42,074 nucleotides of DNA from Sulfurimonas crateris (GTDB lineage: Bacteria; Campylobacterota; Campylobacteria; Campylobacterales; Sulfurimonadaceae), in the NCBI GenBank assembly GCA_945870785.1, contig CAMBTK010000009.1, positions 1-42,074 on the forward strand, written 5' to 3'. Within the stretch, counting starts at the first letter, position 1. Each line of letters opens with the position of its first letter. Below the pieces are notes generated by a model. It saw only the letters and a program-made list of their open reading frames with translations, did no database searches and was not told the origin of the DNA. The translations under genes and the position numbers were made by a program. Below are positions 8,211 to 15,656 of the stretch, one piece after another.

Positions 8211-9437
8211 ATGCAAATAATTACTCCTAACTATATATTAACGCCGCAAAGTCTGCTTTGTGAGCAAAGTGTAGCATTTGATAAAACTATACATAAAATC
8301 GCGCCACTAGAAGAGCTAAAGAGCCTATTTCCAGACGCTGAAGTTATAATATTACAAAAAAATTCTCTCCTAATGCCTGGTCTTATAAATGCGCATGTAC
8401 ACTTAGAATTTAGTGCAAATAAAACGGAACTCTCGTATGGAGATTTTATCTCTTGGCTTTACAGTGTACTTGAACAAAGAGAGAACTTAATAGAGAGTTG
8501 CGCTAAAGAGTGCATGAGTGAAGCAATATCTTCTATGCTAGAGTCTGGAATCACAACTTTTGGGGCAATTAGCTCACATGCAATGGACTTAGATGCCTGT
8601 GCAGATGCACCTCAAAATGTTGTTTTTTTTAATGAGCTAATCGGTTCTCAAGCAACGATGGCGGATGCACTTTTTGGCGATTTTATGGCAAGACTTGACG
8701 CATCAAAGAGTGTAAAAAGAGAAGGATTTTACCCAGCAGTTGCCATTCACTCGCCCTACTCTGTTCATCCTATTTTAATCAAAAAAGCACTTCAGATAGT
8801 AAAAGATGAGAAGCTTAAACTAACAGCTCATTTTATGGAGAGCTCTGCCGAGAGAGAGTGGCTTGATAATAGCGAGGGCGATTTTAAAGAGTTTTTTGAG
8901 AAACTACTAAAACAAAATAGTTCTACTTGTAGTTCTAGTGAATTTTTAGAGCATTTTGATGGCTTTAGTACACTTTTAACACACGCTGTTGAAACAAATG
9001 ATAAAGAACTCCAAAAGATAGCAGATAATAAACATACAGTTATTCACTGCCCTATTTCTAACAGATTACTAGGCAATAAAACTCTCAATATCAAAGCATT
9101 AAATGATAAAAATATTCGCTGGATTGTAGCGACTGATGGGCTTAGTTCAAACTACAAACTTGACCTCTTTGAAGAGATGAAAGCTTCCCTTCTAATGCAT
9201 GCAAATGAGCCTCTTTTAGAGTTTGCAAAAGCTCTTTTAAGAGGTGTGACAATAAATGCAGCACAAGCACTAGGACTCAACAGCGGAGAGATAAGTGAAG
9301 GGAAAAATGCAGATATGCTTGTTTTAGATTTAGATAAAGAACCAACTGATGAGTTGGCTATTCATTTAATACTTCATAGATATAATATCTCCCAAATTTA
9401 TATCAACGGAAAATTTATTTCTAAAAAAGGTGCTTAA
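8211..9437 (+). CDS. Amidohydrolase, probable aminofutalosine deaminase
   Basis: This is a COG0402 metal-dependent deaminase of 408 residues. The metal ligands are visible: HVH at 62-64, His207 in TAHFME, and Asp309 in VATDGLSS. HCPISNRLLGN (279-289) is the usual substrate-side motif. In Campylobacter and Helicobacter the homologue beside sppA has been assigned to menaquinone synthesis, deaminating 6-amino-6-deoxyfutalosine in the futalosine route. Campylobacterota use this route, and the window also holds ubiE, the last menaquinone step. An older name is SsnA/chlorohydrolase-like. The substrate is inferred from family and lineage, not proved by sequence. It starts with ATG, and its TAA overlaps the ATG of sppA by one base. 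Confidence 0.85.
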   Translation: MQIITPNYILTPQSLLCEQSVAFDKTIHKIAPLEELKSLFPDAEVIILQKNSLLMPGLINAHVHLEFSANKTELSYGDFISWLYSVLEQRENLIESCAKECMSEAISSMLESGITTFGAISSHAMDLDACADAPQNVVFFNELIGSQATMADALFGDFMARLDASKSVKREGFYPAVAIHSPYSVHPILIKKALQIVKDEKLKLTAHFMESSAEREWLDNSEGDFKEFFEKLLKQNSSTCSSSEFLEHFDGFSTLLTHAVETNDKELQKIADNKHTVIHCPISNRLLGNKTLNIKALNDKNIRWIVATDGLSSNYKLDLFEEMKASLLMHANEPLLEFAKALLRGVTINAAQALGLNSGEISEGKNADMLVLDLDKEPTDELAIHLILHRYNISQIYINGKFISKKGA

Positions 9438-10306
9438 TGCAATTTATAAAAACTATCTTCTCTCCAATACTCTCAACCATGAAATTTATTCAAGAGCATT
9501 TCAAAGCTATGATTTTTGTGCTTATACTTTTTCTAATATTTGCTCCTCAAAGCAAAGAGGATTTAAAACCAAATAATCTTGAGCAGATAAACTTAGTAGG
9601 CCCTATTATGGAAGTCTCAGAAGTTCTAAAACAGATAGATGATGCTACTTCAAATCAGTTTGTAAAAGGAATTTTATTAAATGTAGACTCACCTGGTGGA
9701 GCAGTCGCACCATCCATCGAGATAGCATACGCGATAAAACGTGCAAGAGAGAGCAAACCTGTTGTTGTTTATGCAAGTGGAACAATTGCAAGTGGAAGTT
9801 ACTACGCTAGTATCTGGGCAGATGAAATAATCGCAAATCCTGGTTCTATGGTTGGAAGCATTGGAGTTATAATGCAAGGCGCTGATGTTAGTGAACTTAT
9901 GAGCAAAATAGGCATAAAATCGCAAAGTGTACAAGCAGGAAAATACAAAAAAGTAGGTGCGAGTGATAGAGAGTGGACAGAGTATGAAAAAAATGAGTTA
10001 AACAAAGTTATTCAAGGAACTTATGAGCTTTTTACCAAAGACGTTGCAGAGGCTAGAGGTCTTGATATAAATAAAAGAGATTTTTATGCAAATGCACATA
10101 TATTTACTGCTAGCCAAGCCAAAGATGTTGGGCTTGTAGATACTTTAGGTGTCTCATTTGATGCAAAAAAAAGATTGATAGAGTTAAGCGGAGTAACATC
10201 ACCACAGTGGAATGAAGAGGATAAATTTGATAAATTTATGAAAAAGATTTCCGCTCAAACAGCCATCTCTTTGCACACATACTTTCCAGCTCTAACACTA
10301 AGATAA
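9437..10306 (+). CDS. sppA: Signal peptide peptidase SppA (S49 family)
   Basis: SppA is a membrane-anchored serine protease that degrades leftover signal peptides. The 289-residue protein is the short, single-domain type (as in Bacillus), not the 600-residue double type of E. coli. A single membrane segment lies at about 24-37. The catalytic serine is Ser119 in ASGSYYAS, the oxyanion-region motif DSPGG is at 84-88, and the general-base lysine lies in GKYKK at 168-172. It is translationally coupled to the amidohydrolase (TAATG). It ends 2 bases before the convergent ogt gene. The same pairing is known in Campylobacter (pspA). Confidence 0.93.
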   Translation: MQFIKTIFSPILSTMKFIQEHFKAMIFVLILFLIFAPQSKEDLKPNNLEQINLVGPIMEVSEVLKQIDDATSNQFVKGILLNVDSPGGAVAPSIEIAYAIKRARESKPVVVYASGTIASGSYYASIWADEIIANPGSMVGSIGVIMQGADVSELMSKIGIKSQSVQAGKYKKVGASDREWTEYEKNELNKVIQGTYELFTKDVAEARGLDINKRDFYANAHIFTASQAKDVGLVDTLGVSFDAKKRLIELSGVTSPQWNEEDKFDKFMKKISAQTAISLHTYFPALTLR

Positions 10307-10308
10307 AA

Positions 10309-10776
10309 CTACTTTTCTGCTCTCTCAAGTGAGAGTAGAAACTCTTTTCTCCACACTCCGCCACCACTATATCCACCAATTGAACCATCTGATGATATAA
10401 CACGATGGCAAGGTATTAAAATGGAGATAGGATTTTTACCATTTGCATTTGCAACGGCCCTTGAGGCTTTAGGGTTTCCAGAAAGTTTTGCTTCTTTAGC
10501 ATAAGAGATAGTTGAGCCATATGGGATTTTTAAGAGCGTATTCCAAACACCTTTTTGAAACTCTGTACCAGTAAGAGAGAGCGGTATGGTAAAGGTTTGT
10601 AGTTTTTTAGAAAAATAGTCTCTTAACTCTTTCTCTAACTTGAGCAAGATAAAATGATCAGAATTTTCTATCTCAAGAATATCATCAATAAAGTCAAGAT
10701 ATATTAAAGCTCTTCCATTGGTAACTGCTAACATTTCGCCAATTGGTGTAGAGATAATGCGACTATTTTTTATCAA
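10309..10776 (-). CDS. ogt: Methylated-DNA--protein-cysteine methyltransferase (MGMT)
   Basis: This suicide enzyme repairs O6-methylguanine and O4-methylthymine by moving the alkyl group to its own cysteine. The active-site motif PCHRV lies at 122-126 (Cys123), preceded by the helix-turn-helix residues SRAVANANGKNP (105-116). The N-terminal half (1-65) is reduced, as in Ogt-type proteins. 155 residues is normal. The only suitable start is TTG at 10776, because the next in-frame Met (residue 15) lies inside the conserved TPIGEM segment. It sits 4 bases after an unknown gene and converges on sppA. Confidence 0.92.
   Translation of the reverse strand: MIKNSRIISTPIGEMLAVTNGRALIYLDFIDDILEIENSDHFILLKLEKELRDYFSKKLQTFTIPLSLTGTEFQKGVWNTLLKIPYGSTISYAKEAKLSGNPKASRAVANANGKNPISILIPCHRVISSDGSIGGYSGGGVWRKEFLLSLERAEK
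10315..10340. terminator. Hairpin at the sppA/ogt convergence
   Basis: A near-perfect inverted repeat lies in the last codons of ogt, just after the sppA stop. TTCT-G-CTCTC pairs with GAGAG-T-AGAA, 10 pairs including one G-T, with a 6-base loop. On both strands a moderately T-rich stretch follows (ACTCTTTTC on plus; AAGTAGTTTT on minus), but neither is a clean T-run. As the genes end 2 bases apart it may stop transcription from both sides. Confidence 0.35.
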
Positions 10777-10780
10777 AAAA

Positions 10781-11191
10781 TCAATCTTTTTTTTCAGGTT
10801 TCTTTCTAAACATATGATATTTTTCTCTCTCTAGAAGATCTTCTACGTAAGACTCTTCTGCTTTTTTTACTTTTTTCCAAACGCCAGAAGGAAGCCTTAC
10901 TTGAAGCTTTTTCTTATCTTTTAGCTTTATTATTTTTTTTATGGATAGTACTTTTGAGATAGGAGAGAAATCAACGTCCGTTAAGTCTATATCATTTTTA
11001 TAATAAAGCGTTTGTTTATTAAAGTTTCCCCAGCCAGGAACTCCATCTTCAGTATATGGAACTTCGTAGCCATTTTTAAAATCTACCATCATCTTATAGT
11101 GGCTGTTCTCAAATATTTGAGCTATCTCTCCAGCACCAAACACTAGACCAAAAACTTTATCACCAACTTTTACATTGTCAAAATATGCCAT
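10781..11191 (-). CDS. Conserved-looking protein of unknown function
   Basis: I do not recognise this 136-residue protein. It has no signal peptide or membrane segment. The N-terminal part (about 5-60) is rich in short beta-strand-like stretches with glycines (VKVGDKVFGLVFGAGEI, VPGWGNF), which suggests a small SH3/KOW-like barrel. The C-terminal half is strongly basic and probably helical (KKIIKLKDKKKLQVRL, then EREKYHMFRKKPEKK), which would suit nucleic-acid binding. It starts with ATG behind a GGAGTATAG site, and ends 4 bases before ogt, so co-expression with the repair protein is likely. Function is open. Confidence 0.7.
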   Translation of the reverse strand: MAYFDNVKVGDKVFGLVFGAGEIAQIFENSHYKMMVDFKNGYEVPYTEDGVPGWGNFNKQTLYYKNDIDLTDVDFSPISKVLSIKKIIKLKDKKKLQVRLPSGVWKKVKKAEESYVEDLLEREKYHMFRKKPEKKD

Positions 11192-11253
11192 CTATACTCC
11201 TTTTTTTTGCAAAGAAGTATATAGTAAATTGATTACTAGAAAATTACAGCTCT

Positions 11254-11850
11254 TTAGATTATAACTTTTGTAACCGTTGGTATGTTTTCTAAAATTCTCT
11301 TTACTCTATCTTGCCAAAGAGCGCCAAACTCTTTTACTTCATCACTACTAGCCATTCCGCCCATCATTTTTTGCATCAATTGTTGCATTTTTGGGCTTCC
11401 ACCAATTGATGATGGATCATAATATACCTCTACACTTTTACCATTGTCAACTCTAGTAAATTTTACAGAAGAACTTATATTTGCGTCAAATTTCATAAGA
11501 GAGTGACGTGCAAATTTTCCACCTAAACCCTTAAATCCACTCTTATCAGTAGCACCTGTGATTTGAGAGATAACATTACTAATAACTCCAGCAACGCCAT
11601 CTTCTAAAGAGTCGCTAAACTCAACTTTTATCTCTCCACGTACTGCTCTTGAGTTTGGATAAAGTGCCTTCAATCCTACTAAAGCTGTTATGTAAGCACC
11701 TGCAACTGTTGGACAGCTATGCCCAGCTGCTTTTACAACTTCTAAGAAACTTATCTCATACAAACCGCCTTCAAATGCGCCTAATACATTTGAGAGCGGA
11801 TCTACCACTTTTATGCTCTCAACACTATCAAAAAATTCTGGATATTTCAT
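11254..11850 (-). CDS. FmdE-like domain protein
   Basis: The 198-residue protein resembles the FmdE domain, named after a gene next to formylmethanofuran dehydrogenase in methanogens. The key feature is AAGHSCPTVAGAY (41-53), where His44 and Cys46 correspond to the metal-binding H-x-C of that family, followed by the long helix typical of the fold. A Met-rich stretch (PKMQQLMQKMMGGMA, about 153-167) lies towards the C-terminus. No zinc-ribbon tail with further cysteine pairs, present in some FmdE proteins, can be seen. Nothing in the neighbourhood (xseA upstream, an unknown gene downstream) points to methanofuran or molybdenum chemistry, so only the fold and a possible metal site are claimed. 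Confidence 0.7.
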   Translation of the reverse strand: MKYPEFFDSVESIKVVDPLSNVLGAFEGGLYEISFLEVVKAAGHSCPTVAGAYITALVGLKALYPNSRAVRGEIKVEFSDSLEDGVAGVISNVISQITGATDKSGFKGLGGKFARHSLMKFDANISSSVKFTRVDNGKSVEVYYDPSSIGGSPKMQQLMQKMMGGMASSDEVKEFGALWQDRVKRILENIPTVTKVII

Positions 11851-11859
11851 ATAAAACCT

Positions 11860-13110
11860 CTATATATATTTTTTATTTATTACTTTTGCACTTATCGCTA
11901 CTCTATCACTCATTAAATCAAAAACTTCATCAACCATTAATGACTCTATATCAATAACCTTAGAATCTTTAGAGATTTGTGCAAAACCTCTTTTTGTTTT
12001 TAACCTTGGATGGTTGGATTCTAACATTTTTTGTAGAGTCAATACTTGATTTTGAGCAATATTGATTCTACTCTGCATAGCACTTGGAAATCTGATTTTT
12101 ACAGATTCCACTTCTTTGCTAAAACTTTGCATCTTAAAATAGATACTATTTGTAAAAGAGAGCTTAAGTTGAGTAATCTCTTCTAGTTTATAACTTATCT
12201 TTTTTTCTATGGAGTGCTCTTGATATAGTCTGTTTATATGTTCAAGTTCTTGCTTCGCGTTATTTAGTTTTTGTAAAATTATTTGCTCATATCTTTGCGC
12301 TAGAGAGTCTATATGCTGATACAACTCTCTCTCATCAGGAAGAGACATCTGCATTGCAGCACTTGGGGTTGGCGCTCTTAAATCAGCTACAAAATCGCTT
12401 ATAACCCAATCTATCTCATGTCCTACCGCTGAGATTATCGGAGTTCTTGCACTAAAGATAGCATCTGCAACTATCTCTTCATTAAATGCCCACAAATCCT
12501 CTACACTTCCACCACCTCGCCCCAAAATAACAATATCATAACCTTTTGTATCTGCTACTTTAAGAGCCCTAACAATGGATGGTGCAGCATTGTCGCCCTG
12601 AACTAAAACATCATATATATCTATCTCTAAAACTCTGTATCTGCTGTTTGCAACGCGAAGCATGTCTTGAAGTGCCGCCCCTGTTGCAGAGGTTATAAGA
12701 GCTATCCGTTTTGGAAATTTTGGAAGAGGCTTTTTTCTTGAACTATCAAAATACCCCTTAGATGCAAGTCTATTTTTGAGTTGCTCATACGCCAAAGCCA
12801 AAGCACCATGCCCAGAAGGAGAGATACTAAAACAGTTTATCTGATACTCGCCTCGTGGCTTATAAAGAGTAACTGCACCATCAAGCACAACCTTTAAGCC
12901 CTCTTGGAGCTGAAATTTTAGCTTTGCAGCGTTTGCTTTAAAGATAACGGCTTTGAGAGTTGAGTTTTCATCTTTGAGTGTAAAGTAGATATGTCCGCTG
13001 TTGTGAAAGGTTATACGAGAGAGTTCCCCCTCAACTAAAACTCTCTCAAATGTACTCTCTAAGAGAGATTTTATCTGCTCATTTAAGGAAGAAACACTAA
13101 GTGTATACAC
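11860..13110 (-). CDS. xseA: Exodeoxyribonuclease VII large subunit
   Basis: XseA is the catalytic subunit of exonuclease VII, which degrades single-stranded DNA from both ends in repair and recombination. The N-terminal OB-fold (about 1-95) includes VEGELSRITFHNSGHIYFTLKD (split here: VEGELSR near 26-32, GHIYFTLKD near 39-47). The catalytic part has TSATGAALQDM and GRGGGSVEDLWAFNEE, followed by SAVGHEIDW, all family hallmarks. A coiled-coil region (about 265-350) precedes the C-terminal segment with KRGFAQI. 416 residues is slightly short. The start is GTG at 13110, as no ATG precedes the OB-fold. The small subunit xseB is not in the window. Confidence 0.94.
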   Translation of the reverse strand: MYTLSVSSLNEQIKSLLESTFERVLVEGELSRITFHNSGHIYFTLKDENSTLKAVIFKANAAKLKFQLQEGLKVVLDGAVTLYKPRGEYQINCFSISPSGHGALALAYEQLKNRLASKGYFDSSRKKPLPKFPKRIALITSATGAALQDMLRVANSRYRVLEIDIYDVLVQGDNAAPSIVRALKVADTKGYDIVILGRGGGSVEDLWAFNEEIVADAIFSARTPIISAVGHEIDWVISDFVADLRAPTPSAAMQMSLPDERELYQHIDSLAQRYEQIILQKLNNAKQELEHINRLYQEHSIEKKISYKLEEITQLKLSFTNSIYFKMQSFSKEVESVKIRFPSAMQSRINIAQNQVLTLQKMLESNHPRLKTKRGFAQISKDSKVIDIESLMVDEVFDLMSDRVAISAKVINKKYI

Positions 13111-13119
13111 ACGAAGCGC

Positions 13120-13839
13120 CTATTTTTTTCTAGCAATCAAAAGTGTTGAAATATCCATCGAGAAGCTTTTTAGATAAATTATCTCAAATCCAACTGCCTC
13201 TAACTCTTTTTTCATATTTTCAACTGTTGAGAAGCTCTCTATTGAATTTGGAAGATACTCATACGCTTCTAGGTTATTTGAGATAAAACCACCTATTTTT
13301 GGCAAGATTTTATTCATATAAAAATCTCTAATACGTCCAAGAAATGATGGATTTTCATTTTTCATAAACTCTAAAATAACAACTAAACCGCCAATTTTTA
13401 AAACTCTGTTAAACTCAACTAAAGCGGCTTCTCTCTCAACTACATTTCTTATGCCATAAGTTATACTAAGTATGTCGGCACTACTATCTCCCAATGGTAT
13501 CTCAGTAGCTTTTGATATATGGTAATTAAATTTAGGGTATTTCTCTCTTGCTACATTTACCATCCCTTTTGATGGGTCAACGCCTACTATCTCACCAACA
13601 GCTATACCATTAGTATCTGCTCTTTTTTTCCAAAAATCCATCATGTCGCCTGTTCCACAAGCAACATCTACAATCTTATCGATACTATCTTTTGCATAAA
13701 AAACATATGATAAATCACACGCTTTTCTTCTCCAACTCTTATCAACACCCATACTCATAACACGATTTGCAGTATCGTAAGTTGGTGCAATATCATCAAA
13801 CATCGAAACTATTTTATTTTGTTTTTCTTGTTCTTGCAT
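13120..13839 (-). CDS. ubiE: Demethylmenaquinone methyltransferase UbiE/MenG
   Basis: This SAM-dependent methyltransferase performs the last step of menaquinone synthesis. The N-terminal signature MFDDIAPTYDTANRVMSMG (13-31) is the UbiE hallmark, and the SAM-binding motif DVACGTGD lies at about 58-65. YGIRNV, typical of the family, is at about 129-134. 239 residues is normal. Campylobacterota make menaquinone by the futalosine route and lack ubiquinone, so the substrate is taken to be demethylmenaquinone. It lies 3 bases after ribD and 9 bases before xseA. Confidence 0.93.
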   Translation of the reverse strand: MQEQEKQNKIVSMFDDIAPTYDTANRVMSMGVDKSWRRKACDLSYVFYAKDSIDKIVDVACGTGDMMDFWKKRADTNGIAVGEIVGVDPSKGMVNVAREKYPKFNYHISKATEIPLGDSSADILSITYGIRNVVEREAALVEFNRVLKIGGLVVILEFMKNENPSFLGRIRDFYMNKILPKIGGFISNNLEAYEYLPNSIESFSTVENMKKELEAVGFEIIYLKSFSMDISTLLIARKK

Positions 13840-13842
13840 AAT

Positions 13843-14850
13843 TTATTTTTCCCTTTTTATCCACATGATTATATCTTGCGCATCTTGGAGTAGATTTAAA
13901 ATTTCAAATTTTTCGCTACCTATAAAACTATTTTTGCCCCCAAATTGAGAGGATATGAAAGTAAGATTATAATCAACTATCTCTTTTGAAAGTCCAAACA
14001 TCACATCACCTCCCTCAATCATAATATTTTTATAATTTTTCAATTTATCAAAATTATCTGAGATTATTACCTCTCTGTTTTCAACACTAAAAAGCGGTAT
14101 AGTTTTATCAAATTCCAAATTTTTTGATAATATCAAAATATCTGGTGCTTTACCATCTACTAGTCTTGCATCAAGCGTTGGTCTATCTACTCTTACACTA
14201 TTCCCACCAATAACTAAGAGGTCACAAACATCTCTCATTGCATGAACCTTTGTTCTTGATTTAAGAGAGCTGATTACTCCTTCATCAGTAGTACCATTTA
14301 GTCTTTGTGCCCATTTAAAAAATACAAATCTATCTTTTTGCCAAAGCTTAAAAGGTAGAAGCAATGCGTCACACTCTTTTTGCATAACACCATGTTTTAT
14401 CTCCACGCCTGAATCTTGAACTATTTTATTGCCACCAGAGGCAACCTCGTTAGAGTCAAGTGAGCCAACAATAAGCTTTTTAATGTTTAGTTTTGAAATA
14501 AGTGTTGCACATGATGGGGTTTTACCAATGTGAGAACATGGTTCTAGTGTTGTATATATAGTTGCTCCACTAAAGCAGTTGTTATGATTTTGTAAAAGAT
14601 AGTTGTGGATTTGAGAAGATTCGCTAAGTTCTAAAATCTTATCATTGCCACTTAAAGTGTGATAAGCAGATTTTAAAGCTTCAACTTCAGCGTGAGGTAA
14701 ACCTGCCTTTTTATGGGCTTCAACTGCTAAAATTTTGCCTCTCTCTGAGAGAATAACGCATCCAACAGCTGGATTTGGATATGTTAGTCCTTGATATTTC
14801 CAAGCCTCATCAAGGGCAAGGCGCATGTAAAAATTTTCGTCAATTACCAT
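13843..14850 (-). CDS. ribD: Riboflavin deaminase/reductase RibD
   Basis: RibD is a bifunctional enzyme of riboflavin synthesis: an N-terminal zinc-dependent deaminase (about 1-150) acts on the pyrimidine product of GTP cyclohydrolase II, and a C-terminal NADPH-dependent reductase reduces the ribose. Zinc ligands are clear: HAEVEAL (His53) and the TTLEPCSHIGKTPSC motif around 101-115 with its two cysteines. The reductase half (about 165-335) is more divergent and somewhat short; DRPTLDARL (about 202-210) is a recognisable part. A total of 335 residues against about 367 in E. coli. Its ATG overlaps the rimP stop by 7 bases. Confidence 0.92.
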   Translation of the reverse strand: MVIDENFYMRLALDEAWKYQGLTYPNPAVGCVILSERGKILAVEAHKKAGLPHAEVEALKSAYHTLSGNDKILELSESSQIHNYLLQNHNNCFSGATIYTTLEPCSHIGKTPSCATLISKLNIKKLIVGSLDSNEVASGGNKIVQDSGVEIKHGVMQKECDALLLPFKLWQKDRFVFFKWAQRLNGTTDEGVISSLKSRTKVHAMRDVCDLLVIGGNSVRVDRPTLDARLVDGKAPDILILSKNLEFDKTIPLFSVENREVIISDNFDKLKNYKNIMIEGGDVMFGLSKEIVDYNLTFISSQFGGKNSFIGSEKFEILNLLQDAQDIIMWIKREK

Positions 14851-15293
14851 TCAAAATATGTTTTAGCTTTTGAGATTTGGTTAAACTCAACACAAAGTTC
14901 TTCGCCATCAACATCAAAACAAATATTTGATTCTTCTACTCTTACAAGCAACCCTTTATGCTTCTCTTTTGATTTTAAAGTAAAAGCCACTCTCTCGCCA
15001 ACCGATAAAACAAACTGCTTGAGTGTGCTTACTTTTCTCTCTATTCCTGGAGTTCCAACTTCAAGTCTATACTCGCCAGACATTGGTGGAGTTACATCCA
15101 AAAGAGGAGAGATAAGACGACTTAAATGAACACACTCATCTAAGCTAACACCTTTTTTCTTGCCATCAACAATTTGTGTTGACAATACGTTTACTCTATA
15201 TATTGATTCATCACCATCTTTAGCAACAGAAATCTCATATAGTTCTAACCCAAGTGATTTAACAAACGACTCTATATCTTTTTCTAAACTCAT
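14844..15293 (-). CDS. rimP: Ribosome maturation factor RimP
   Basis: RimP helps assemble the 30S ribosomal subunit. The 149-residue protein has the two-domain layout: an N-terminal alpha/beta domain starting with KDIESFVKSLGLELYEIS, the conserved SGEYRLEVGTPGIER segment (about 76-90; family pattern YxLEVSSPGxxR), and a C-terminal SH3-like barrel. The position directly before rbfA and infB in transcription order is reversed from many bacteria (here infB-rbfA-rimP), as in Campylobacter. It follows rbfA by 12 bases and overlaps ribD by 7. Confidence 0.92.
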   Translation of the reverse strand: MSLEKDIESFVKSLGLELYEISVAKDGDESIYRVNVLSTQIVDGKKKGVSLDECVHLSRLISPLLDVTPPMSGEYRLEVGTPGIERKVSTLKQFVLSVGERVAFTLKSKEKHKGLLVRVEESNICFDVDGEELCVEFNQISKAKTYFEW

Positions 15294-15305
15294 AAATAAA
15301 TCCGC

Positions 15306-15656
15306 CTACTCTTTAGCAATTTTTTTAAATAACTCTTCAAGACTTTGAGCCTTCTCAAACTGTTCATCAAACTCAAATGTAAGATTCGGAGAGCGAAACC
15401 AGCCTTGATTTTTCATGCAATAAGTTTCAACAATCGGTCTGGCATTTTTTAAAAGCTTAATAAATTCGTTTTTCTCTTGCTCTGTATATGATGATGGGTA
15501 AATAAAAACCTTAGCATCACTTCTCCCGCGTGAACATTTAACATCTATTATATCTAGCTTATGAAGTCTTGCATCATTCAAACTGCCAAGAGCCGCAGGT
15601 ATAAGCTCTAAAAGCAGAGACTCGGTTCTTTTTAGTTTAATCTGAGCTTCTGTCAT
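15306..15656 (-). CDS. rbfA: Ribosome-binding factor A
   Basis: RbfA binds the 30S subunit during late 16S rRNA maturation and cold adaptation. The 116-residue protein has the KH-like pattern of the family: [15 protein letters not shown] at the N-terminus, the beta-strand DAKVFIYP (about 47-54), and the C-terminal strand [13 protein letters not shown] (about 91-103). Its ATG overlaps the infB stop by 4 bases, so translation is probably coupled to that of IF-2. The sequence diverges from E. coli RbfA, but the context infB-rbfA-rimP makes the call firm. Confidence 0.9.
   Translation of the reverse strand: MTEAQIKLKRTESLLLELIPAALGSLNDARLHKLDIIDVKCSRGRSDAKVFIYPSSYTEQEKNEFIKLLKNARPIVETYCMKNQGWFRSPNLTFEFDEQFEKAQSLEELFKKIAKE

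Noticed and set aside
11254-11850. Evidence for formylmethanofuran or molybdenum metabolism
   Set aside because: The FmdE-like domain is found alone, with no partner genes of that chemistry nearby.
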